Shown here one piece after another: positions 1-8,501 of a stretch of DNA of 12,150 nucleotides. This DNA is from Flavobacterium sp. UBA807 (GTDB lineage Bacteria; Bacteroidota; Bacteroidia; Flavobacteriales; Flavobacteriaceae): NCBI GenBank assembly GCA_002296885.1, contig DBIH01000187.1:8043-20192 (forward strand), in the 5' to 3' direction. The stretch's first letter is position 1; each line of letters begins with the position of its first letter. A model generated the notes under the pieces. That model saw only the letters and a program-made list of their open reading frames with translations. It did no database searches and was not told the DNA's origin. The position numbers and the translations under genes were made by a program.

Positions 1-140
1 TCTGGAGTAGCAGCAGCAGTTGTATCTGGAGTTTCAACAGCAGTTGAATCAGCAGCAGCTTCAGCGTTGTTCTCAGCTTGTTTACAAGATACTACAGTTA
101 ATGCAGCAATAACAGCTAAACTTAAAAATACTTTTTTCAT
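1..140 (-). CDS. Small Ala/Thr-rich lipoprotein, partial (C-terminus outside window)
   Basis: This open frame starts at an ATG (140-138) and runs off the left edge after 46 codons. The visible part begins MKKVFLSLAVIAALTVVSC, a type II signal peptide with a VVSC lipobox, so Cys19 should be lipidated. The residues that follow are low in complexity and rich in Ala, Thr, Glu and Asp. No catalytic domain is visible and no function can be assigned. The leader closely resembles that of the small lipoprotein at 9634-9894 (both contain AVIAAL before the lipobox). The residues after the Cys (KQAENN) are not a strongly acidic Bacteroidota surface-export signal, so the final membrane side is undecided. 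A good -7 promoter element lies 38-45 bases upstream of the start codon. The gene is certainly real from its leader and promoter; the total length is unknown. Confidence 0.8.
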   Translation of the reverse strand, partial: MKKVFLSLAVIAALTVVSCKQAENNAEAAADSTAVETPDTTAAATP

Positions 141-177
141 CTTACTTAATTATAAAAGGTTAATTATTAATTCGAGG

Positions 178-185
178 CAAAGATA
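178..185 (-). promoter_or_regulatory. Bacteroidota -7 promoter element for the lipoprotein at 1-140
   Basis: The minus strand reads TATCTTTG, an exact match to the Bacteroidota housekeeping -7 consensus TAnnTTTG. It lies about 38 bases upstream of the ATG at 140 in a very AT-rich spacer. No convincing TTG -33 element is seen 19-20 bases further upstream, so the call rests on the -7 match and its position. Confidence 0.6.
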
Positions 186-299
186 TAAATTTTTTAATAG
201 GTTAAAATAATTTTTTTAATTTTTTTAAAAAACCTATATTTTACTTCGCGTTTTCACTTACAATAATCGTGCCAAAAAACTTAAAATAATCTTAAAACT

Positions 300-2444
300 C
301 TATTTTTTCTTCTCTTTTGAAATGATTTTTAATTCTTTAATGAGATTTTCTGCGCCGGCATATTTATCAATAATAAACAAAACATAGCGCATATCAACCA
401 TAATATTCCGGCAAATATCTGGAGAATAATAAATATCGCTCATTGTTCCTTCCCAAACACGATCAAAATTCAAGCCAATCAGGTTTCCCTTGTTATCTAA
501 AGCTGGGCTTCCTGAGTTTCCACCAGTTGTGTGATTTGTTGCAATAAAATCTAAAGGCATTCTTCCATTTACACCGTAAACGCCATAATCCTTAGCATAA
601 TATAAATCAATAAGCTTTTTTGGTGCATCAAATTCATAATCTCCCGGGATATATTTTTCAATTACTCCATCCAAATATGAGAAAGGCTCATAAAAAACCG
701 CATCACTTGGTTTGTAACCCTTTATTTTTCCATAAGTTACACGAAGCGTGCTGTTGGCATCAGGAAAAATTCTGCCTTTTGGAAATAATTCCAATATAGC
801 CTTCATATAGGTTCTTTGAGTGGTTGTATTCCTTAAATTGATCTCATCATATTTAGGAGCTACATTTTTTATATGTGCATCAGCAATTGCTTTTATCACC
901 TGATATCCTTTGTCATTGTTTAATTTTTCCAGGACGGTTTTAGTATCACCAGTTAATAATTCTTTAATCTTATTGTAACTAACCAATTGCGATTTAGTGA
1001 AAACCTCGTTTGCTAAATTTTCCCCATTGATATTTTCTAATGAACCCGGTAGAAATTGTTTCGGATATTCTTTGCTGTAAATATCAATTAATCGTTCAAA
1101 AACTTTTTGATTGACTGCCGGATTGAATTCATCATAAAACTCATTCAATCCCGTAATTAAAGTTCCTCTTCTGTCGTTAAATGCCTGTTCTCCTTTGTTG
1201 GTATACAATTGCTCAAGCTGATATAATTTGTAACCAACATTCAGTATCTCAGAATTGGTTCCAACAATTTCATTAAAGTAATCACGAGCAAGTGCATAGT
1301 CTTTTATTTCTGCATAGTTTTTTTCAAAATCTGTAAGCAAGCTTCCATATTCTGCTTGTTTACCTGATTTTATAACCCTTTCCTGAAATTCCTTTTCAAA
1401 CTTTTGCTTAGCAGCAATGGCATTCGCCCTTTTAAGACCTTTGATTTCTCCTTGCCATTTCTTCCAGGCATTAGCGATGGTTGCATTTTTTGCAGCATAC
1501 TGAATTTTGATCGCCTTATCTTTTCGCATAAATTCATTCTGAACTTTTAAAGTAACATCACGGATTTTTATCTTGGCTGGATCTGAATTATTCACAATTT
1601 GTTCAACGGCATACGAAGGCAGGTATTCCTGAGTAGTTCCCGGATAACCCAAAACCATGGTAAAATCATTTTCTTTCAAGCCTTTGATTGAAATAGGGAA
1701 AAAGTATTTTGGCTTGTAAGGCACATTATCAGGTGAATATTCTGCCGGGTGATTGTCTTTATCAGCATAAATCCTAAACAACGAAAAATCCCCAGTATGC
1801 CTTGGCCAAACCCAATTATCAGTAACATCAGCAAATTTTCCAATCGAACTTGGTGGCGCTCCAACCAAACGGATATCCTTGAAAGTTTCAGTTACAAAAA
1901 GCAGGTATTGGTTTCCGTTGTAAAACGTTTTAATAACGTTCTCTTCCCAGTTTTCTTTTGGTAAAGTTTTGGTAAGATTAGCGATGTTGTCCTGGATTTT
2001 TTTCTGTTTATCAGCTTCAGAAACAACCGAAGCGACACCATCAAGAACTTTTGCAGTTACATCTTCAATTCTTACAACAAATGAAACAATCATTCCTTTA
2101 TTAGGTAATTCATCTTCCATTTTATAAGCCCAATAACCATCTGCTAAATAATCGTGCTCAACGGTTGAATGATTTTGAATGGCATCATAACCGCAGTGAT
2201 GATTGGTTAAAATCAGGCCTTTGTCAGAGATAACTTCGGCTGTACATTTTTTATCAAATTGAGGGACACCGTCTTTTATGCTCGATTTGTTGATAGAATA
2301 AATTTGTTCGGCTGTGATTTTCATGCCTAAACTTTTCATCTCGTCTTCGTTCATTCCTTTAAGTAAAGAAGGAATCCACATTCCGCCTTGCTGGGCAGAT
2401 ACCTGAACGACAAACAGAAACAGGAATATTTTTATTAACTTCAT
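300..2444 (-). CDS. S46 family serine dipeptidyl-peptidase, DPP11-type (Asp/Glu-specific)
   Basis: Exported peptidase that should release dipeptides from oligopeptide N-termini. A signal peptide covers residues 1-17 (cut after VSA), giving a mature start QQGGMW as usual in the family. The 714-residue length fits S46 (about 700-720). The chymotrypsin-like triad is visible: His83 in TNHHCG, probably Asp219 in HTGDFSLFR, and Ser644 in GGNSGSP. Eighteen residues after the serine, in NFDRVWEG, is Arg662. Porphyromonas DPP11 has its S1 specificity residue Arg673 at the same offset from Ser655, whereas DPP7 has Gly there. I therefore infer cleavage after Asp or Glu at P1, probably in the periplasm. 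No T9SS tail is present. The gene stands alone: a terminator of the preceding gene lies just upstream, and a near-consensus -7 element (TATTTTCG, 2464-2471) may drive it. The family call is near certain; the specificity is inferred from one residue and its surrounding motif. Confidence 0.95.
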   Translation of the reverse strand: MKLIKIFLFLFVVQVSAQQGGMWIPSLLKGMNEDEMKSLGMKITAEQIYSINKSSIKDGVPQFDKKCTAEVISDKGLILTNHHCGYDAIQNHSTVEHDYLADGYWAYKMEDELPNKGMIVSFVVRIEDVTAKVLDGVASVVSEADKQKKIQDNIANLTKTLPKENWEENVIKTFYNGNQYLLFVTETFKDIRLVGAPPSSIGKFADVTDNWVWPRHTGDFSLFRIYADKDNHPAEYSPDNVPYKPKYFFPISIKGLKENDFTMVLGYPGTTQEYLPSYAVEQIVNNSDPAKIKIRDVTLKVQNEFMRKDKAIKIQYAAKNATIANAWKKWQGEIKGLKRANAIAAKQKFEKEFQERVIKSGKQAEYGSLLTDFEKNYAEIKDYALARDYFNEIVGTNSEILNVGYKLYQLEQLYTNKGEQAFNDRRGTLITGLNEFYDEFNPAVNQKVFERLIDIYSKEYPKQFLPGSLENINGENLANEVFTKSQLVSYNKIKELLTGDTKTVLEKLNNDKGYQVIKAIADAHIKNVAPKYDEINLRNTTTQRTYMKAILELFPKGRIFPDANSTLRVTYGKIKGYKPSDAVFYEPFSYLDGVIEKYIPGDYEFDAPKKLIDLYYAKDYGVYGVNGRMPLDFIATNHTTGGNSGSPALDNKGNLIGLNFDRVWEGTMSDIYYSPDICRNIMVDMRYVLFIIDKYAGAENLIKELKIISKEKKK

Positions 2445-2490
2445 AAAAAAACATTTGATTCAGCGAAAATAACTAATTTTTTCAGGTCAT

Positions 2491-2528
2491 AAAAAAGCCC
2501 TTCCACTTTTAACAGTAAGAAGGGGCTT
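2491..2528 (-). terminator. Rho-independent terminator of the GH57-like gene
   Basis: Read on the minus strand, a stem of AAGCCCCTTC pairs with GAAGGGCTT (one bulged base) around a loop of about 15-20 bases. A run of six T follows. It starts about 20 bases past the stop codon at 2549 and lies upstream of the S46 peptidase gene, separating the two transcripts. Confidence 0.8.
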
Positions 2529-2548
2529 AGTTTTTAGGAAGTGAAAAT

Positions 2549-5500
2549 TTATTTTTTTATAACTTTCTTGAAAATAATTTTTTTCTCATCCGTAATTAAT
2601 TTTAGATAATAGCTGCCCGAAGCAAGATGCAGCATTTCAATTTTTTGATTATTAATTTTTTGATGATCTACTAAACGTCCATCAACATCATAGATTCCAA
2701 CTTCCTGGATTTTTAACTGACTTTCAATCCAAAGTAGGTTTGATGTTGGATTCGGATAAAGAGCGACCTGATTTTGAAGTTCGGCAATTTCAGGATTTGC
2801 TAATACTTGTCCCGAAGTCCAATCATACCAATAGTCGGCAGTAATATTAGTAAGGTCAGGAGTTTGATTGGTACCAACACCACTGTTTCCGTTATTAAAA
2901 ATTACATTAACTGACGTCACTCCTGTAAAAGTATATTGATACCAGCCACCACCATAGACACTCATTGCCACACCGGGCCATGTTACGCTGGCAACACTAC
3001 CGGATGGTAAAGCATTCCAATAATATATTTTAGGAATTGGCCAGCCGGAAGGTGGTTTAAAATAAACTGTAAATGAATTAATCTGGCTAAATGAATAGGT
3101 TTCTGTTTTTACTTCTGAAACGTTATTAGAAATATCAGAAGCGATTGCTTTCAAAGTGGTAGTAGTGCTTATAGGTATTGTCAATGGACTTGCACCGGAA
3201 GCTGAAGCAGTAGTTGGAGTTGAACCATCCGTAGTGTAGTAAATCGTCGGATTTGGGTCATCATTATCGGTAGCAGTCAACACAACATTGACAGTATTTC
3301 CAGTCTGGAAATTTCCTCCTGCTGGCGAAATTGTTAAACAAGGTGCGTTTGTATTTGATGGTGCACTTACCCAACTGGATGATGCCACATCATACCAGGC
3401 ATCTGAATTTGCGGATAAATCAGCAGTTTGATTACCACTTCCCCCCGAACCGTTATTAAAAATTAAATTAGTTGAAGAAATACCGGTGAAAGTAAATTCA
3501 TACCAACCGTTGCATTCAGCAGTCATAGCTTCACCTGGCCAAACGGTATCAGCTAAATTTCCTGCGGGCAGTGCATTCCAATGATGGATTTTTACTGTTG
3601 TCCATGAAGCAGGAGGCTTTACATGTACTGTAAATGAAGGTACGGTTCCAATAAAATAGGTTTTGGATGAAACTTCACAAACATTACCATCATTATCTTT
3701 TGCAAATGCTTTGAAAGTAGTCGTTTGTGTAATGGGAATTGTAATTGTTCCAACCGCAGAAGCCGAGGACAAAGTTGGTGTAGTCCCGTCTGTTGTATAA
3801 TAAAGTGTTGGATTCGGATCGGTACTGTCGGTAGCATTAATTGTAACACTCATCGGTGTGGCCGAATAATTATTGTCCGGAGCAAAATGCACTACAGGAT
3901 TCACATTCAGATTGGTTCCAACCCAAGTGTGTTGTATAGCTGTTTTGGTAACATTCCCTTTTGTATCTGTAATTTCAATATAATAATCTACCAATTTTTG
4001 TGAGACACCTGTAATCATTGCACTATATTGATTCGCAATTTTTGTAGGTAAAATAAAAAAACTAATGTTCGGATTACTGGTAATATTATCTTTTGGAAAA
4101 ATACGTTCTGTCATTGGCAACGAAATCCACGAACCAACATCACTTCCGCCGGCATAGGTTTCGTTATCATTATTAGTCCCGTTGATGCCGTCATTATCCA
4201 AACGATATTTTAATACCGCATTCTGTACGCCATTTACATCATAGGCTAAAGTCCAAACGGTAAAATCGGCAGAATTTAAATGCTGCTGATAACCGTAATT
4301 TGGACCAAATCCGATTTCCCCCGGATTATATGGATATCTTTGAGGAATAAAAACGCTGGGACCTGTCGTATCGATATTAGGGTGAGCATCTAAAGTAGGC
4401 TGCGCAAAATTAACAGCATTGTTTGCTGCAATAGTAGCTTTTATTTCTAAATCTAAAGCATCGCCATAATATGCGTTCCCACTATCCAAACCGGGCATCA
4501 GGAAATGCCATGCTTTTTCAGCCGGTGAAGCAGAAGCGGTTGGATTAACAATATCGGCTATCTGAACACTACCTTCCATTTGTTCGGCCATCACGCAGTG
4601 ATTCTCAGCAGCAATCATTACCGCCTGATTTCTTACATCTTCGGTCCATCCATTTGGATTGAATTCATAATTTGAAGTGTAAAACGGCCATAACCAATTA
4701 ATAAATTGTGGAGATCCCCAATCATTAGCGGCATTAAACCAGGAACCATCTTCTACATGTACCACATCATTGTCGGGAACCGGATTGTCAGCTAAATATT
4801 GCTGAATAGTAGTTGGAGTATAACCCGCACCTGCAATCTGATTAGTAAATCCGGGAACTGCTTCATCATAATAACTCGAGCCGCCACCCCATGCATTATC
4901 ACCATCATGTGCTAAAAGAACCAAAGAAGGTCTTCCGGGAAGAGCAAAAGGAGCTATATTAGTTTGAATATTCCCAATACCTTGCTGTGAATACCCATCG
5001 CGATAACTGTCAAGTTCAGCCATTGGGACCACATTTATTTTATACTCTACTCCGTTGTTGGGATCGACATATTTAGCTTTATGTGGAGTAAAACAATAAG
5101 GTGCTGCAAATTGTCCACCTCTACCATCAATTTGCCCGTTATGCCAATTCACACCATTGGTCGTTACTTTGTCAGCTTTATTCGGCGGGTCAATATTGCA
5201 GCCGTTAGTGCCAAATGTCAATGGATAATCGTTTAACGTTCTTGCTAAATGGCTGTTGGCAATAACAGACCATTCGATTCCCTCTTCAACTAAAGTTTTT
5301 ATGATTCTTTCAGAGAAAGCAGCTTCGGCAGGCCAATATCCCTTCGAGTCCTGGCTTCCAAATGTTTGAGCTGCATAAAATTTGAATGCCTCAATTTCCT
5401 TTTTCAAAACCATATCACTTACTAAAGGCGAAAGAGTATGATGCATGGTGAAATTGACAACATCTAATCGTGGTTTTCCACCGGTTGTTAACCAGTTTTT

Positions 5501-5920
5501 TGCTGTGATGATGTTATTCTGCCAACCATTTTGATAACCCCACTGTCCGCTTGGTGCCAAACTGTTGATGCTTTCCAAAAGCGAACCTCCATAGGTTACC
5601 TGTGCACCAGCTTTAGGATAACTGCGGATAGAGTTTACAGCAGTATTGGGTTTGAATTGATACGCCTGAACTCGGTCGGGAAGACTGAAGATTTCCTCTA
5701 AATTGTTTAATGGATGAGCCAAACCGTCAGAATAGGTATTTTGTCCCGAAGTTTTCAGATCCTGTGATTCCTTGGTCATTTGGGAACGGTTTGGGTTTGT
5801 ATGGCTAACATCTCCCCAATAAGTAGGTTGGTGCAAATGCCATAAGTAAGTTGTCTGAACTTGCTGAGCTTGTATTTTAGACAAAAACAAACTGCAAATA
5901 ACAAGTAAAATTTTTTTCAT
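2549..5920 (-). CDS. Secreted GH57-type alpha-glucan hydrolase with two starch-binding-like modules and a T9SS sorting domain
   Basis: A 1123-residue exported protein, probably an alpha-amylase-like enzyme acting on starch or glycogen outside the cell. Residues 1-18 are a signal peptide (cut after IQA). The N-terminal catalytic region (about 22-545) shows GH57-type conserved regions: LWHLHQP at 26-32, GYWPAEAAF with the likely nucleophile Glu199, and LLAHDGDNAWGGG with the likely acid/base Asp339. A beta-sandwich-like stretch follows (about 550-670). Next come two copies of a module pair. Each has a CHB_HEX_C/FN3-like domain with the motif PNPTxYYTTDGxTPT (about 690-757 and 875-943). Each then has a CBM26-like starch-binding domain with WNALPxG, WPGxAM, GWYxxTFTG and IFNNG (about 762-845 and 949-1033). 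The end (about 1050-1123) is a type A T9SS sorting domain with LYPNPTSNLLWIES, GIYDVDGRLV and SGSYYLKL, so T9SS export is expected. The Glu-Asp spacing of 140 residues is long for GH57, so membership of the related family GH119 is possible. No susC/susD pair is adjacent. Confidence 0.88.
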   Translation of the reverse strand: MKKILLVICSLFLSKIQAQQVQTTYLWHLHQPTYWGDVSHTNPNRSQMTKESQDLKTSGQNTYSDGLAHPLNNLEEIFSLPDRVQAYQFKPNTAVNSIRSYPKAGAQVTYGGSLLESINSLAPSGQWGYQNGWQNNIITAKNWLTTGGKPRLDVVNFTMHHTLSPLVSDMVLKKEIEAFKFYAAQTFGSQDSKGYWPAEAAFSERIIKTLVEEGIEWSVIANSHLARTLNDYPLTFGTNGCNIDPPNKADKVTTNGVNWHNGQIDGRGGQFAAPYCFTPHKAKYVDPNNGVEYKINVVPMAELDSYRDGYSQQGIGNIQTNIAPFALPGRPSLVLLAHDGDNAWGGGSSYYDEAVPGFTNQIAGAGYTPTTIQQYLADNPVPDNDVVHVEDGSWFNAANDWGSPQFINWLWPFYTSNYEFNPNGWTEDVRNQAVMIAAENHCVMAEQMEGSVQIADIVNPTASASPAEKAWHFLMPGLDSGNAYYGDALDLEIKATIAANNAVNFAQPTLDAHPNIDTTGPSVFIPQRYPYNPGEIGFGPNYGYQQHLNSADFTVWTLAYDVNGVQNAVLKYRLDNDGINGTNNDNETYAGGSDVGSWISLPMTERIFPKDNITSNPNISFFILPTKIANQYSAMITGVSQKLVDYYIEITDTKGNVTKTAIQHTWVGTNLNVNPVVHFAPDNNYSATPMSVTINATDSTDPNPTLYYTTDGTTPTLSSASAVGTITIPITQTTTFKAFAKDNDGNVCEVSSKTYFIGTVPSFTVHVKPPASWTTVKIHHWNALPAGNLADTVWPGEAMTAECNGWYEFTFTGISSTNLIFNNGSGGSGNQTADLSANSDAWYDVASSSWVSAPSNTNAPCLTISPAGGNFQTGNTVNVVLTATDNDDPNPTIYYTTDGSTPTTASASGASPLTIPISTTTTLKAIASDISNNVSEVKTETYSFSQINSFTVYFKPPSGWPIPKIYYWNALPSGSVASVTWPGVAMSVYGGGWYQYTFTGVTSVNVIFNNGNSGVGTNQTPDLTNITADYWYDWTSGQVLANPEIAELQNQVALYPNPTSNLLWIESQLKIQEVGIYDVDGRLVDHQKINNQKIEMLHLASGSYYLKLITDEKKIIFKKVIKK

Positions 5921-5940
5921 GGAGATAGTTTGGTTAGGGA

Positions 5941-5957
5941 TTACTTTTTAAAAGTAA
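5941..5957. promoter_or_regulatory. Perfect palindrome overlapping a possible -7 element upstream of the GH57-like gene
   Basis: TTACTTTT and AAAAGTAA are perfect inverted arms of 8 bases around a single T, ending about 20 bases from the start codon at 5920. Within it the minus strand reads TACTTTTA (5949-5956), one base off the TAnnTTTG -7 consensus. The palindrome could therefore be an operator over the promoter. It is very AT-rich, so chance cannot be excluded. Confidence 0.3.
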
Positions 5958-5986
5958 AAAAAAATAACTCCACTCATTAGGTCATG

Positions 5987-6008
5987 AAGAAACGAAATCG
6001 TTTTCGTG
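5987..6008 (-). terminator. Possible weak hairpin after waaA, or operator
   Basis: On the minus strand ACGAAA-ACGA-TTTCGT forms a 6-bp stem about 25 bases past the waaA stop codon. The sequence after it (TTCTTC) is only partly T-rich. The same bases contain the overlapping palindrome AAACGA-AA-TCGTTT (5990-6003, plus strand), which could instead be a regulator site for the GH57-like gene downstream. Neither reading is strong. Confidence 0.25.
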
Positions 6009-6031
6009 TTTGTAACTTTTTTAAATAAAAT

Positions 6032-7267
6032 TTATGGAATAGTTATATGTTTTAAAATAACATCAGTTGCGCCTTTGCTCATCTGTACGAATGTTGAGCA
6101 AATATGACCTTTTTCGTTTCGAATGTCTTCATTCGAGATTAAGGAAGATAAAGCGTCATTTAGCTGATCCTGATTAGCAACTGAAATGCAGCCAGTCTGA
6201 TGAACCAAAGCCACTGCTTCGGCAAAATTTGAAAAATTGGGACCGATGATAATCGGAATTCCAAAAGTGGCAGGCTCTAATATATTATGAAGACCGGCGG
6301 TTCCAAAACCACCACCAACATAAGCAATATCGGCATAACTGTAAACTTTCGTGAGAATACCAATTGCGTCTATAATTAAAACATCAAAGGCAGATAAATC
6401 TCTGTTGTCTTTTTCCGAAAACAAAATTGTTTTTTTAGAAATAGAATTCTTTAATTCCTGAATCTGTTCCGGCTTGATGATGTGTGGTGCAAAGATAAAT
6501 TTTACACTTCCATTGGTTTGATTGATAAAATTCACAATCAGGTTTTCGTCTTTTGGCCATGAACTTCCAATGACTATTGTAATTGTGTTATTCTTGAATT
6601 GTTTGATAAAATCTAAGGAATTATCGCGTTCCAAAATAGCAACTACACGGTCAAAACGTGTATCGCCCGATATTTTTACATTGTTGAAACCAAGCCTTTG
6701 AAGCAATGATTTTGAATTTTCATTCTGCACAAAAAAATAGTCAAACGTCTTTAAGGCATTTCTGTAAAATCCACCGTACCATTTAAAAAACGCCTGATTT
6801 TCCCTAAAGATTCCTGAAATTAAATAAGTTTTAATATTCGCTTTTTTTAATTCATTCAGATAATTGGGCCAGTATTCATATTTGATAAAGAAAACCAATT
6901 CGGGATGCACCAGTTTCAGAAATTTTTTTGCGTTTGATTTGGTGTCTAATGGAAGATAAACCGTAACATCTGCAATCGTATTATTTTTTCGGACTTCATA
7001 ACCTGAAGGTGAAAAAAAAGTAACCACAATTTTATGATTCGGGAACTTGGTTTTCATTTTTTCCATAACCGGCAAACCCTGTTCGAATTCGCCTAACGAA
7101 GCTGCATGAAACCAAATCGTCTTGTCTTCCGGATTTATCTTATTGTCTAAAGTTTCAAAAACCGTTTTTCTTCCGTCAACAAACAGCTTTATTTTTGGAC
7201 TGAAAAAAGCCAGTAATTTCACAATTTGTGAAGCAATAATCAGCAAAATATTATATAGAAAAAGCAT
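6032..7267 (-). CDS. waaA: 3-deoxy-D-manno-octulosonic acid (Kdo) transferase
   Basis: Transfers Kdo from CMP-Kdo to the lipid A precursor at the cytoplasmic face of the inner membrane, starting the LPS core (GT30 family, also called KdtA). At 411 residues the length is typical. Residues 1-23 are a hydrophobic membrane anchor. The N-terminal Rossmann half carries WFHAASLGEFEQG with the presumed catalytic base Glu60, then FFIKYEYWPN (about 127-135) and GDTRFDRV (201-208). The C-terminal half has IVIGSSWPKDE (about 231-241) and the nucleotide-sugar binding segment GGGFGTAGLHNILEPATFGIPIIIGPN (about 318-344, quoted here in pieces: GGGFGTAGLHNILEP and FGIPIIIGPN). The gene is divergent from the sugar aminotransferase gene across 94 bp. 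A near-consensus -7 element (TATTTTAG, minus strand, 7286-7293) may drive it. Whether one or two Kdo residues are added cannot be told. Confidence 0.96.
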   Translation of the reverse strand: MLFLYNILLIIASQIVKLLAFFSPKIKLFVDGRKTVFETLDNKINPEDKTIWFHAASLGEFEQGLPVMEKMKTKFPNHKIVVTFFSPSGYEVRKNNTIADVTVYLPLDTKSNAKKFLKLVHPELVFFIKYEYWPNYLNELKKANIKTYLISGIFRENQAFFKWYGGFYRNALKTFDYFFVQNENSKSLLQRLGFNNVKISGDTRFDRVVAILERDNSLDFIKQFKNNTITIVIGSSWPKDENLIVNFINQTNGSVKFIFAPHIIKPEQIQELKNSISKKTILFSEKDNRDLSAFDVLIIDAIGILTKVYSYADIAYVGGGFGTAGLHNILEPATFGIPIIIGPNFSNFAEAVALVHQTGCISVANQDQLNDALSSLISNEDIRNEKGHICSTFVQMSKGATDVILKHITIP

Positions 7268-7334
7268 CCCGAAAAATTTCTTGTGCTAAAATACGTTTCT
7301 TTTACGGAATAGGATATTCTACCTTAGAATTTCT

Positions 7335-7342
7335 TACTTTTG
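7335..7342 (+). promoter_or_regulatory. Bacteroidota -7 promoter element for the sugar aminotransferase gene
   Basis: TACTTTTG matches TAnnTTTG exactly and lies 19 bases before the ATG at 7362, giving a very short leader. No clear TTG is seen at -33. Confidence 0.6.
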
Positions 7343-7361
7343 CAACTCTAATTTCAGGAAA

Positions 7362-8492
7362 ATGAAAAAAATTCAGATGGTTGACTTAAAAAGTCAATAC
7401 GAAAAAATAAAATCAACGGTTGACGCTTCTATACAAGAAGTTTTAGACACTACGACTTATATTAATGGCCCAAAAGTTCATGAATTTCAGAAAAATCTTG
7501 AAGCATATTTGGATGTAAAGCATGTAATTCCATGCGCCAACGGAACAGATGCTTTACAGATTGCAATGATGGGGCTGGGATTGAAACCCGGCGACGAAGT
7601 TATCACAGCCGATTTTACTTTTGCGGCAACCGTTGAAGTTATTGCTTTGTTGCAATTGACTCCGGTTTTGGTTGATGTTGATTTGGATACTATGAATATT
7701 TCACTCGACGCAATTAAAAAAGCAATTACACCAAAAACAAAAGCAATTGTTCCGGTTCATTTGTTCGGAAGAGCAGCAAATATGGAAGCAATTATGGAAA
7801 TTGCAAATCAGCATAATTTATTTGTGATAGAAGACAATGCTCAGGCAATTGGTGCTAATTGTAAATTTTCAGACGGAACTAAAAAGAAAGCAGGAACCAT
7901 TGGTCACGTATCGTCGACATCATTTTTTCCATCTAAAAACTTAGGTTGTTATGGCGATGGCGGAGCGATTTTTACTAATGATGATAATCTCGCTCATATC
8001 ATTCGCGGAATTGTAAATCACGGAATGTACGTTCGTTACCATCATGATGTTGTTGGCGTCAATTCGCGCTTGGACAGTGTTCAGGCTGCGGTTTTAGATG
8101 CAAAATTACCTTTGTTGAACGATTATAATTCGGCAAGAAGAAATGCTGCTGCAAAATATAATGCTGCTTTATCAGGAAATAAGCATATCATAACTCCGTC
8201 TTTTGATATTAACGGAGATGACCACGTTTTCCACCAATATACTTTAAGAATAATTGATGCCAACAGAGATGCCTTAATGGAGCATTTATTGGCAAAAGGA
8301 ATCCCGTGTGCAATTTATTATCCAATTCCGTTGCACTCGCAAAAAGCTTATGTCGATTCAAGATATAAAGAAGAAGATTTTCCGGTAACAAACCAATTGG
8401 TGAAAGAAGTAATCTCCTTACCAATGCACACCGAGTTGGAAGACGAGCAAATAAAATTCATTACAGACAGCGTTTTAGAATTCTTAAAATAA
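7362..8492 (+). CDS. DegT/DnrJ/EryC1/StrS-family PLP sugar aminotransferase, WbpE-like
   Basis: A cytoplasmic PLP-dependent aminotransferase of 376 residues that should aminate a keto-sugar nucleotide. Visible motifs are CANGTDALQ (58-66, phosphate binding), the cofactor-ring segment VIEDNAQAIGA with Asp158, and SFFPSKNLGCYGDGGAIF with the Schiff-base Lys192. Then come RYHHDVVGVNSRLDSVQAA (about 225-243), YYPIPLHSQ and SLPMH near the C-terminus. These closely follow, from memory, Pseudomonas WbpE, which makes UDP-2-acetamido-3-amino-2,3-dideoxyglucuronate for O-antigen. That makes a 3-amino sugar product the best guess. Other members of the family act at C4 of deoxy sugars, and related enzymes supply diamino sugars for lipid A. 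The usual wbpA/B/D partners are not in the window, so the substrate is not proven. It is followed at 88 bp by galE on the same strand, probably in one transcript. Confidence 0.9.
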   Translation: MKKIQMVDLKSQYEKIKSTVDASIQEVLDTTTYINGPKVHEFQKNLEAYLDVKHVIPCANGTDALQIAMMGLGLKPGDEVITADFTFAATVEVIALLQLTPVLVDVDLDTMNISLDAIKKAITPKTKAIVPVHLFGRAANMEAIMEIANQHNLFVIEDNAQAIGANCKFSDGTKKKAGTIGHVSSTSFFPSKNLGCYGDGGAIFTNDDNLAHIIRGIVNHGMYVRYHHDVVGVNSRLDSVQAAVLDAKLPLLNDYNSARRNAAAKYNAALSGNKHIITPSFDINGDDHVFHQYTLRIIDANRDALMEHLLAKGIPCAIYYPIPLHSQKAYVDSRYKEEDFPVTNQLVKEVISLPMHTELEDEQIKFITDSVLEFLK

Positions 8493-8501
8493 AAGAGAAA
8501 A

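Noticed and set aside
3619..4003. Short open frames on both strands inside the GH57-like gene (3619-3849 minus, 3725-4003 plus)
   Set aside because: They overlap a continuous, domain-rich reading frame, and one is a Cys/Ile-rich by-product of repetitive codons in the CHB_HEX_C module.
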